Assembly (NCBI GenBank): GCA_004431415.1
Contig: QPMI01000107.1
Span: 85,814 to 149,813 of the forward strand
From: Cyanophora paradoxa
Lineage: Eukaryota; Glaucocystophyceae; Cyanophorales; Cyanophoraceae
Reading direction: 5' to 3'
DNA: 64,000 bases
In this document: positions 37,101 to 49,100 of the stretch, piece by piece
Numbering within the stretch: position 1 is the first letter of the stretch
Layout of the letters: each line of letters begins with the position of its first letter
Notes under the pieces: generated by a model
What the model was told of the DNA's origin: nothing
Seen by the model: the letters and a program-made list of their open reading frames with translations, nothing else
Database searches by the model: none
Program-made: the position numbers and the translations under genes

Positions 37101-40100
37101 CACACGTACGCCGTCGCCCAGTCCACCTTGTAGCCCGTCGCGCCGTCTTCACTCGAAACGACGAACTGCGCGCCCGAGACGGTGAAGGTGACCGCCGACG
37201 CGTTGGCCCAGCAGACCGTCCTCACGACGACGCTCTCGAGCCCCAGCGGCAGGGAAACGTTCACCGTCACCGACGGGTAGTTCGTGCTCGCGTGGATGAC
37301 CGGCACAGGCGCAGGCAGGGCGGTCCAGAGCTCCTTCTTCGCCGACTCTGGCGACGTGACGCGCACCCCGCCATTGTCGACCGTCAGCAGCGCCGTGTAG
37401 TTGTACGCGCGGCCCTCGGCCAGGCCGGTGTCGTTGAATCGGAGACAGCAGCGGCTCGCATCGTCAAGGCGATGGCACGGCCCGCAGCTCGACGGCGAGA
37501 GCGGGATCGTCACGATCGGGCTGGAGCCGGCGCCGTCGCGGTAGAGCTCCGTCCCGTTGCTCTTCTCCCAGCCCACAGGGAGCTCAATCTCCACGCTGAT
37601 GGTCGAGGTCGTCGCCCGGTACGGGCCCTTGACGACCAGCGGTGCTTCTGGTGGCGTCGTCACGTTGAAGTGCGCGCGCTCGCTCGTCAGCCCCTCCTGG
37701 CCAATGTAGTGCGCCGTGTACGTGTACAAAGTCGCGGGCCTCGCCCCTGTGTCCACGCACGTGGCCGTGCCGCCCACCCCGCCCAACCATCCGATCGGGT
37801 TCGGCGCCGAGCAGCTGAAGCTGAAGCTGTCGCGCGACACCACCAAGCCGGTGACGGAGCTGTTCGCCACCGACGGCGCCATGTGCAGGCTGACAGTGAC
37901 CGCACTGGAGCCCGTCACCGTGGCCGAATTCAGGCTGAACGCCGGCGGCGACGGCGCGGTCCACGCCCCGTCCGCATCGCTCAGATCCGAGTCCTTCCCG
38001 GCGATCCCGTCCGGCTCGCCGGACGTCGTGTAGTCCGCCTTGTACCAGTACTGCGTCCCCGCCACGCGAGCCGTGTCGGTGTACACGTAGTCACCCTCCG
38101 GCTCCGGCTTGCTGTTGATCTCCGCGATCTCCTGGTACGTCCCGTCGACCGACGGCGCGCGGTAGATGCGAATCGTCACTGCCGCCGCCTGCTCCGGCAC
38201 CGGGCGGTCCACCACCAGCGTGATCGCCGACGTGTTGCGGTCGATGCCCGTCGCCGTGATCTTGGGTCTGGCGGCGATGTCCGTCTCCGCCAGTGCCGAC
38301 CCGTTCGGGGAGTTCGTGTACAGCGTGAACAGCGTCGCCTGGTAGTAGTAGAGCAGGCCAGGGGCGAGCTCGTCGTCGATGAACTCGTACGTGTTCAACG
38401 TGCTGACTGCGCCCTGCGAGCCAACGAGCGAGCCGTTGCGATACAGGTCGATCCGCTTGATGACCGGCAGGAGGTCCTCGGCCGGGCTGGTCTGCATCTC
38501 CGGGTCCGCAGGCTCGTTCCTGTACACCACCTGGACCTTCACCGCCGTCGCGTTCGGGTAGGCCGGCTCGAAGCTCACATACAGCTTCGGCGCTGCCGGG
38601 CTCGCCTGCGTCACCTGGAGGACGTCCGAGGTCGGCGAGTTCAGCCCCGTCGTAGTGTAGTACGCCGTGATGTTCGACGTCGTCGCCGGCTCCAGGCCCG
38701 TGAGCATTATGCAGTCCTCGAACTCGTCCTCCTTGGGGATGGAGAACGTGTTGGGGGTGCTTGTCGGAAGGTACAGGCGGGAGAACTCCGTCGTCTTGAT
38801 CTCAGCGTGGCTGAGGTTTCGCGGGTACGTCACACAGATCTTCGCGGTCGTCGCGGTGACCAGCGTGTACGAGATGGTCGGCTTCACCACCAGCAGCGCC
38901 GTCACGTGGAGCGGATCCGAGATCAGGCCCCTCTCATTGCGCTCCAAGCCGTTGTAGAAGACCAAGCCCTCGTACTGTGCCGTGTACTCGTACGTGATGC
39001 CGGGGTTGATGGCCCCGGTGCCATCAACGCACGACGCGAGCCAGTTGTCCGACGCCTCGCTGCACACTCGCGACGAGTTGCGCAACAGGAACGTCTCGGA
39101 GACGCGGAGCTTGTTCAGGTCGGTCTCCGCGAGGTCCACCCTCAGGTCGAATTCCGTCTTGTAGCCCAGGGACAGCTGGGGCGCCGGCGGGCCGGTGCGG
39201 GCCTGCTTTGATTCGCTCTCCTTCGAGTCCGCAGGCGTCAGGTACACCGCCTTGTACCAGTAATCCGTCTGGTGCGCGCGGCCCGCGTCCACGTGGCGGT
39301 ACACCCCATCGCTGTCCGCCGTCGGGACCATCGCGACCGTCGTCCACTCACTCCCCGCCGCGCTGGACATCGCCCGGGAGATCCGCACCCCCGTCACATT
39401 CACCACGGGGTCGAGCGTCGGCAGCTCGACCTCCAACCACACCGCCGTCGCGTTGACGGCAGTCGTCGTGAGGGTCGGCCGCGGCGAGTCGTCCGTCGTC
39501 GCCGACGCCGTGTTCGAGTCCTGCGAGTCGCCCGCCGACGACGTCGTCTTCGCCCAGCACGAGTACGTGGTGCTCGGCTGCAGGGCAGTGATGGTCACCG
39601 TTGACGGCCCAGTCAGCTCGATGTCCATCGTGCGCGCCGTGCTCGTGTCGTTGCAGGTCAGTCGGTAGTCGGTGGAGAGCTGCTTGCTTCGGATGTGATT
39701 CAGGATGTCGACTGTGACGGTGATGTTGTTCGAGTCCGCCATCGCCATGGTCACAACGGGGGCCTTCGGCGGCAGTGTGACCGTGACTGCTCCTGATGCA
39801 CTGGTCGTGCCTCCCTTTCCATCAAAAACACACGTGTATGAGTAGACTCCCATGTAGTCCACAGTGGTCTTTGTCTCCACAATAACTTCATCCAACACTA
39901 TTGCATGTGTTGTTGTTTGCATGGTGACTTCGTCTGTGCGAGTACAGCGTGTTGCGGTTACCACGTCCCTTGTGTAGTCACTTGGCAGAGGGACACTGAT
40001 GTTTACAGAAGGGTCGGCTGATTTGCTAGCCACATAGGGAGTGGGAGCGTCGACAGCGGTCCAGGCAATAATGCTGACTGATGGCTCTGATTCTACGATC

Positions 40101-43100
40101 ACTCCCCCGGTCCTAACAGAGCGTCGCATTGCTGCTCCAAGCATTGTCGGCATAATGAGCTTCGCGTAATACTCGTATGGTGTCCCTGGAAGGAGATCAG
40201 TGTTAGTCCAGTCTCGTAACCGGGGCGGAGTCCCGTCCCAATAGGAAGCCTCAGTTCCATTTCGGAACAACTCGGTACGGATGGCAAGGTCTGCATCTGC
40301 TGTTGTGGTGATCGTGACATTAATCGACGTGTTTGTCGAGAACCTGCCCTGACTGGAGACAGTCGGCCGGAGGGCAGAGGTCACAACCCAGATGTAGTTT
40401 GACAGCGACGATGACTGAGCATCGGTAAGAGAATCTGTCACGTAGATCGCATGATACGTGTAATTGACGCCGGCAAGCACATCGGTGTCGATGAAGACGC
40501 CCTCGAGGAGACCCAGCGAAAAGATGAGCTTGTCGTCATGCCTGCCATCCGCAGTCCAGGCAGGCGACCGAGTGAGCTTGACTTGCGTTGCTCCGTCCAC
40601 GCTGCAGGAATCGGCGGACACACACTTCGGCTCGGCAACATTGATCAAGATCGTGGACTTGTTCGCAGCGACCAGGTCAAGGACGGGGGGGGAGGGAATG
40701 GTGCGCCCAATCGCCGCGTCGCTCATCAACGAGTCAGCGCCTGCAGAACCATCCTCCTGGCTTATCGTCGTAAAGTCCGCTGTGAACTCATACAGCTTGC
40801 CGGGCTGCAGATTGCTGACCCTAAAGGTGACCGACGATGCACCACTCAACTTCGTCTTTGTGTCAATGAACGTCTCTGACAGGTTTGCGCAGTACAGACG
40901 GACGACGACCACCTGGACCTTGCTGGATCCGCTGGGCGGAATATTCACGACAGTCACGTTCAGTTCACTTGTGCTCACTGTTGTTACTGACTCAATTCTC
41001 GGCGCTGGCGCCTGGTCTGTCTTCAGTGGCAAATCGGCCGAGAAGCTCGAGTTGATAAGCGCCGTCTCGACGAGCGCCTTGTACGAGTACGTCCCGTTCG
41101 GTCGCAGGCCGTAGTCAGTGAAGTCGTACCAGTCATCAACCGAGTTCTTATCCGTGATGTTGCTGCGATCCACACGTTCAAGGAAAGTGCCGTCTCGGTA
41201 AACGAGGATGCCCGTGATCCAGCGCATCAGATTCACGTCGCCATCTTTGGGCATGGTGATACGGAAGCTGAGCGCTGTCGACTTCTCCGGTGGATCCACG
41301 ACCAGGAGCGAAAGCCGTGGAGCGTCAGGAGCGGGATGCGTCACAGTCAACGGCTCCGATAGGTCCGAGTCTGCGCCGGCAGTCTTAAACACCGCGACGT
41401 ACGTTTCCGTCGATCCCGGGGCCCGGCCGTTGTCCGAACTATACGGCGCGTACAGCGGCGACACTGTCGGCTGGTCCCCAGTCCCGTTGCGAGTGATGAC
41501 CGTTTCAGTGATCACTCCCTTCATCTCCGTGTCTGCAGGATACTCGATGTTGATCTTGAGGCTCGTGGGCGTGAGCGTATCGTACGTCAAGACAGGCGGG
41601 ATGGGAATAGCTGTTGCAAGGGTGATAGGTTGTGACGAGGCGCTTTTCCGGTCCTTGTGGTACCAGCTTGTCTTCACACCAACGAATTCAGCTGTGTACG
41701 TGTAATTCTTGCCAGGCACGACGTCGGTGTCGTCGCACGACGTGAGGAGTCCGACCGCTTCACAGACGGGCTCGTTGGTACCCTTGTCGCTGCGGTACAC
41801 GTACGTGTGGTTCACGGCGCGAACCGACCCATCTGGGCAAGCGATGCTGAGGAAGACGGTTGTCACTGTGGGCGGCTTCCCCGCAGTCTGCGTCACGACG
41901 GGTGCAGTGGGCGCCGTCCACTCAAAGAGCGACGTGCTGTTCTCCGAAGTCTCAACCGGGCCTCCGGGCGTCATGTAGTAAGCGATGTACTCGTACAGCT
42001 GGCCAGGCTCGAGCCCAGTGTCCTCGAAGTAGCGAGCTGAATCTTCCAAGCGCGAAATCTCCGTTCCGTTCCGGATGATAACGATCTCCTGAACATCTAT
42101 GTCGGCAGACTCGGGCAGCGTGAACGCAAAGCCAAGAGTACTGTTGCTGATCTTGTCGGCGTACTGCAACGAAGGAGCTTCAGCTGGAGGAGTGAGAGCG
42201 GCGCCAGGCTGGGACCAGTCAGACGGCCCAACATCGGACTGCAGCTGCGCCTGGAAGGAGTACAGTGAATCGGCCAGCACTGGAACGTCCAGCGTCGTGT
42301 GGTACAGCGTCACGTTGAGCACGTCCGACTTCGCAAGGATGAAGGTGGTTGAAGTCCCGTTCTCGACGTGCGTGAAGCTGATTAGGACGCTCGTCATGAG
42401 CTCACGGCTGGCGAGGTCATCCACCGTAACCGACAGCTCGATCGTCGTCTCGTTGAGCGCCCTTCCGCTGATCTTTGGCGTAGACGGGCGCGCAGTGACG
42501 CATCGCGGAATCGACTCAGCACTGATCGTGTCGCCGACATCGCCGCCGGCATCAGTGCCGCCATCGCCCCGGAAGTTGCAGGTGTAGCAGTACGTGGATG
42601 CCCACACGAGCCCGTTCTTGTAGTCATGCAGCGTGGTGTTCCCGGTGCTTCCGCGGTACATGGTGTCGAGCACAGTCGACGAATTCCGCCGACACTCGGT
42701 CGCTTCGATGGGATCATTGTTCGCTGGGTAGGGAACGGTGAAAGTGAAGGACGGGGCCGTCGTGTTCACAACGTGAGTCAGAGCAGGGGCCACAGCCGCC
42801 GTCCAAAGAATCGCGGGTTCTGACGTCTCTGAGACAACGCGAACCGATGCAGTGCCCGTGGTGTACAGCGATGTGTACGTGTACTCATGGGCATTGGAGC
42901 AATCCGCGTCGGTCCACTGAGACACCCCGGCGGCGAGAATCGCAACGGGGTCGCTGCCCTTGTCGGAGCGATAGATCTCGGTGCCGTTCGCGCCAGCGAC
43001 GTCGTTCGCATCCATTGAAGAAGACTCGATGCGGATCGTCAGCGACGACGAGTTGTAGGCCTGACGGTAGATCTTGGGCTTTGAAGGAGCGCTGGTGACG

Positions 43101-46100
43101 ATAATAACGTTCGACACAGCGGAAGACTCCGCGTCCGTGAGGGCATCCGTCACAAAGATCGCGTGGTACGTGTACACACGCCCAGGAACCACATCGGTGT
43201 CGATGAAGACGCCCTCGAGGAGACCCAGCGAAAAGATGAGCTTGTCGTCATGCCTGCCATCCGCAGTCCAGGCAGGCGACCGAGTGAGCTTGACTTGCGT
43301 TGCTCCGTCCACGCTGCAGGAATCGGCGGACACACACTTCGGCTCGGCAACATTGATCAAGATCGTGGACTTGTTCGCAGCGACCAGGTCAAGGACGGGG
43401 GGGGAGGGAATGGTGCGCCCAATCGCCGCGTCGCTCATCAACGAGTCAGCGCCTGCAGAACCATCCTCCTGGCTTATCGTCGTAAAGTCCGCTGTGAACT
43501 CATACAGCTTGCCGGGCTGCAGATTGCTGACCCTAAAGGTGACCGACGATGCACCACTCAACTTCGTCTTTGTGTCAATGAACGTCTCTGACAGGTTTGC
43601 GCAGTACAGACGGACGACGACCACCTGGACCTTGCTGGATCCGCTGGGCGGAATATTCACGACAGTCACGTTCAGTTCACTTGTGCTCACTGTTGTTACT
43701 GACTCAATTCTCGGCGCTGGCGCCTGGTCTGTCTTCAGTGGCAAATCGGCCGAGAAGCTCGAGTTGATAAGCGCCGTCTCGACGAGCGCCTTGTACGAGT
43801 ACGTCCCGTTCGGTCGCAGGCCGTAGTCAGTGAAGTCGTACCAGTCATCAACCGAGTTCTTATCCGTGATGTTGCTGCGATCCACACGTTCAAGGAAAGT
43901 GCCGTCTCGGTAAACGAGGATGCCCGTGATCCAGCGCATCAGATTCACGTCGCCATCTTTGGGCATGGTGATACGGAAGCTGAGCGCTGTCGATTTCTCC
44001 GGTGGATCCACGACCAGGAGCGAAAGCCGTGGAGCGTCAGGAGCGGGATGCGTCACAGTCAACGGCTCCGATAGGTCCGAATCTGCGCCGGCAGTCTTAA
44101 ACACCGCGACGTACGTTTCCGTCGATCCCGGGGCCCGGCCGTTGTCCGAGCTATACGGCGCGTACAGCGGCGACACTGTCGGCTGGTCCCCAGTCCCGTT
44201 GCGAGTGATGACCGTGTTGGTGATCTCCTGAAGATTTTCATCCGTGGGATACTCGATGTTGATCCTCACACTTGTGGGCGTGAGTGTATCGTGTGTCAGG
44301 ACGGGCCTTGGTGGCCGACCCACAACGACGCTCGGGAGGGACGCTTCGGCGCTGTACGAATTCTCCATATTCGTGCTTCTCAGGACTGTGTTGGTTATGC
44401 CTTCACCCTCGTACTTGACCATGTACGAGTAAGTGTGCCCAGGGAGGACAGAATCATCAACACACTGCTTAACTGAGTCTACACCTGAGCAAAGTGCAAG
44501 CGGCGTCACGCTCCCATCACGATAGACGTGCGTGTGCACGATTTTATCCTCGGTGAGCGGCCCACTGGTGAGATCAGGGGAGGCAATGCTGAAAGTGACG
44601 TTGGTCGAGCCGTTGGAGATCAATGTCAGCACCGGGGCCGTCGGCGCAGTGCGCCCATTCTTCGGATCGCTCGGCTTCGAGGGCTCGCCTTGCGTCGTGT
44701 AAATCACCGAGTACGTGTACAATGTCTGTGAAACCAATCCAACGTCCGTGAATGTGTATTTCGTTGTCGTCGATGTCGCCGACACTGAAGAATCCGCAGA
44801 GAGGTTACCCGTCAGTTGCTCAGCGCGGAAAACCAGAACTCTGTTGACTTGTACACCTTCGGTAACTGGAACAAAAAGCTCCATGAAGATCGCCGTGCTG
44901 TTCACATCCACTACAGTCACTGCTGGCCTATCAGCAGGCCAGGTCTGTGCCACTGTAGGATCACCATTGCTGCCCGTGTTATCGGAGTCGGATGGTTGCG
45001 ACTTGCCCACCGTCGAGTTGAGAACTGCATTGCACGCAATGACCTCGCCGGGCTTCAATCCCGTGAGCACGTAAGTGTAAGACGCGACCGTGTCAGAAGC
45101 AGGAATGATGACAGGGCTGTACTCCGCAGCAGTACCGTTGCAAATCAGAATGACTTGATCCGATAAATTTTGGCTCGGTCCATGAGGTATACCAATAGTG
45201 ACCTCGACGCTTGTCTGATTCAACACGTTCATGTCGAGGGTTGGGGCCTTCGGCGGCAGCGTCACCGCCACGTCGCCCACCTCGCTTCTCGTGCCCCCTT
45301 GGCCCTCGAACACGCACTTCCACACGTACGCCGTCGCCCAGTCCACCTTGTAGCCCGTCGCGCCATCTTCACTCGAAACGACGTACTGCGCGCCCGAGAC
45401 GGTGAAGGTGACCGCCGACGCGTTGGCCCAGCAGACCGTCCTCACGACGACGCTCTCGAGCCCCAGCGGCAGGGAAACGTTCACCGTCACCGACGGGTAG
45501 TTCGTGTTCGCGTGGATGACCGGCACAGGCGCAGGCAGGGCGGTCCAGAGCTCCTTCTTCGCCGACTCCGGCGACGTGACGCGCACCCCGCCATTGTCGA
45601 CCGTCAGCAGCGCCGTGTAGTTGTACGCGCGGCCCTCGGCCAGGCCGGTGTCGTTGAATCGGAGACAGCATCCGCTGAGAGACGCATTGCGAATGCACGG
45701 CCCGCAGCTCGACGGCGAGAGCGGGATCGTCACGATCGGGCTGGAGCCGGCGCCGTCGCGGTAGAGCTCCGTCCCGTTGCTCTTCTCCCACCCCACAGGG
45801 AGCTCAATCTCCACGCTGATGGTCGAGGTCGTCGCCCGGTACGGGCCCTTGACGACCAGCGGTGCTTCTGGTGGCGTCGTCACGTTGAAGTGCGCGCACT
45901 CGCTCGTCAGCCCCTCCTGGCCAATGTAGTGCGCCGTGTACGTGTACAAAGTCGCGGGCCTCGCCCCTGCGTCCACGCACGTGGCCGTGCCGCCCACCCC
46001 GCCCAACCATCCGATCGGGCTCGGCGCCGAGCAGCTGAAGCTGAAGCTGTCGCGAGACACCACCAAGCCGGTGACGGAGCTGTTCGCCACCGACGGCGCC

Positions 46101-49100
46101 ATGTGCAGGCTGACAGTGACTGCGCTGGAGCCCGTCACCGTGGCCGAGTTCAGGCTGAACGCCGGCGGCGACGGCGCGGTCCACGCCCCGTCCGCATCGC
46201 TCAGATCCGAGTCCTTCCCGGCGATCCCGTCCGGCTCGCCGGACGTCGTGTAGTCCGCCTTGTACCAGTACTGCGTCCCCGCCACGCGAGCCGTGTCGGT
46301 GTACACGTAGTGGCCCTCCGGCTCCGGCTTGCTGTTGATCTCCGCAATCTCCTGGTACGTCCCGTCGACCGACGGCGCGCGGTAGATGCGGATCGTCACT
46401 GCCGCCGCCTGCTCCGGCACCGGGCGGTCCACCACCAGCGTGATCGCCGACGTGTTGCGGTCGATGCCCGTCGCCGTGATCTTGGGCTTGGCGGCGATGT
46501 CCGTCTCCGCCAGTGCCGAGCCGTTCGGCGAGTTCGTGTACAGCGTGAACAGCGTCGCCTGGTAGTAGTAGAGCAGGCCAGGGGCGAGCTCGTCGTCGAT
46601 GAACTCGTACGTGTCCAACGTGCTGACTGCGCCCTGCGAGCCAACGAGCGAGCCGTTGCGGTACAGGTCGATCCGCTTGATGACCGGCAGGAGGTCCTCG
46701 GCCGGGTCAGTCTGCATCTCCGGATCCGCCGGCTCGGTCGGGTACACCACCTGGACCTTCACCGCCGTCGCGTTCGGGTAGGCCGGCTCGAAGCTCACAT
46801 ACAGCTTCGGCGCTGCCGGGCTCGCCTGCGTCACCTGGAGGACGTCCGAGGTCGGCGAGTTCAGCCCCGTCGTAGTGTAGTACGCCGTGATGTTCGACGT
46901 CGTCGCCGGCTCCAGGCCCGTGAGCGTTATGCAGTCCTCGAACTCGTCCTCCTTGGGGATGGAGAACGTGTTGGGGGTGCTTGTCGGAAGGTACAGGCGG
47001 GAGAACTCCGTCGTCTTAATCTCAGCGTGGCTGAGGTTTCGCGGGTACGTCACGCAGATCTTCGCGGTCGTCGCGGTGACCAGCGTGTACGAGATGGTCG
47101 GCTTTACCACCAGCAGCGCCGTCACGTGGAGCGGATCCGAGATCAGGCCCCTCTCATTGCGCTCCAAGCCGTTGTAGAAGACCAAGCCCTCGTACTGCGC
47201 CGTGTACTCGTACGTGATGCCGGGGTTGATGGCCCCGGTGCCGTCAACGCACGACGCGAGCCAGTTGTCCGACGCCTCGCTGCACACTCGCGACGAGTTG
47301 CGCAACAGGAACGTCTCGGAGACGCGGAGCTTGTTGAGGTCGGTCTCCGCGAGGTCCACCCTCAGGTCGAATTCCGTCTTGTAGCCCAGGACAGCTGGGG
47401 CGCCGGCGGGCCGGTGCGGGCCTGCTTCGATTCGCTCTCCTTCGAGTCCGCAGGCGTCAGGTACACCGCCTTGTACCAGTAATCCGTCTGGTGCGCGCGG
47501 CCCGTGTCCACGTGGCGGTACACTCCGTCGCTGTCCGCCGTCGGGACCGTCGCGACCGTCGTCCACTCACTCCCCGCCGCGCTGGACATCGCCCGGGAGA
47601 TCCGCACCCCCGCCACATTCACCACGGGGTCGAGCGTCGGCAGCTCGACATCCAACCACACCGCCGTCGCGTTGACGGCAGTCGTCGTGAGGGTCGGCTG
47701 CGGCGAGTCGTCCGTTGTCGCCGACGCGAGTTCGAGTCCTGCGAGGGGCCCACCCACGAGGTCGCAATCGCCCAGCACGAGTACGTCGTGGTCGGCTGCA
47801 GGGACACGAGGACCTCCTCCGCCAGGCCCATCCGCTCGATGGCCACCGTGCGCGCCGTGTTCGTGTCATTGCAGGTCAGCTGGTAGTTGTCGGCGAGCGC
47901 GTTGCTCGCGTCGTGCTCAATTTCGATGTGAACCTTGATGGTGTTCGAGTCCACCATCGTCATCGTCACGACGGGGGCCTTCGGCGGCAGCGTCACCGCC
48001 ACGTCGCCCACCTCGCTTCTCGTGCCCCCTTGGCCCTCGAACACGCACTTCCACACGTACGCCGTCGCCCAGTCCACCTTGTAGCCCGTCGCGCCGTTTT
48101 CACTCGAAACGACGAACTGCGCGCCCGAGACGGTGAAGGTGACCGCCGACGCGTTGGCCCAGCAGACCGTCCTCACGACGACGCTCTCGAGCCCCAGCGG
48201 CAGGGAAACGTTCACCGTCACCGACGGGTAGTTCGTGTTCGCGTGGGTGACCGGCACAGGCGCAGGCAGGGCGGTCCAGAGCTCCTTCTTCGCCGACTCC
48301 GGCGACGTGACGCGCACCCCGCCATTGTCGACCGTCAGCAGCGCCGTGTAGTTGTACGCGCGGCCCTCGGCCAGGCCGGTGTCGTTGAATCGGAGACAGC
48401 ATCCGCTGAGAGATGCATTGCGAATGCACGGCCCGCAGCTCGACGGCGAGAGCGGGATCGTCACGATCGGGCTGGAGCCGGCGCCGTCGCGGTAGAGCTC
48501 CGTCCCGTTGCTCTTCTCCCACCCCACAGGGAGCTCAATCTCCACGCTGAGGGTCGAGGTCGTCGCCCGGTACGGGCCCTTGACGACCAGCGGTGCTTCT
48601 GGTGGCGTCGTCACGTTGAAGTGCGCGCGCTCGCTCGTCAGCCCCTCCTGGCCAATGTAGTGCGCCGTGTACGTGTACGTCGTTGCGGGATCAGCGTCCT
48701 CGTCCACGCACGTGGCCGTGCCGCCCACCCCGCCCAACCATCCGATCGGGCTCGGCGCCGAGCAGCTGAAGCTGAAGCTGTCGCGCGACACCACCAAGCC
48801 GGTGACGGAGCTGTTCGCCACCGACGGCGCCATGTGCAGGCTGACAGTGACTGCGCTGGAGCCCGTCACCGTGGCCGAGTTCAGGCTGAACGCCGGCGGC
48901 GACGGCGCGGTCCACGCCCCGTCCGCATCGCTCAGATCCGAGTCCTTCCCGGCGATCCCGTCCGGCTCGCCGGACGTCGTGTAGTCCGCCTTGTACCAGT
49001 ACTGCGTCCCCGCCACGCGAGCCGTGTCGGTGTACACGTAGTGGCCCTCCGGCTCCGGCTTGCTGTTGATCTCCGCAATCTCCTGGTACGTCCCGTCGAC

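Noticed and set aside
25148-37133. Plus-strand open frames of 1,300-1,900 codons opposite the giant gene
   Set aside because: Antisense shadow of a period-3 repeat. The product is Arg/His/Val-rich with no domain pattern, while the minus strand reads coherent FN3-like domains with synonymous variation.
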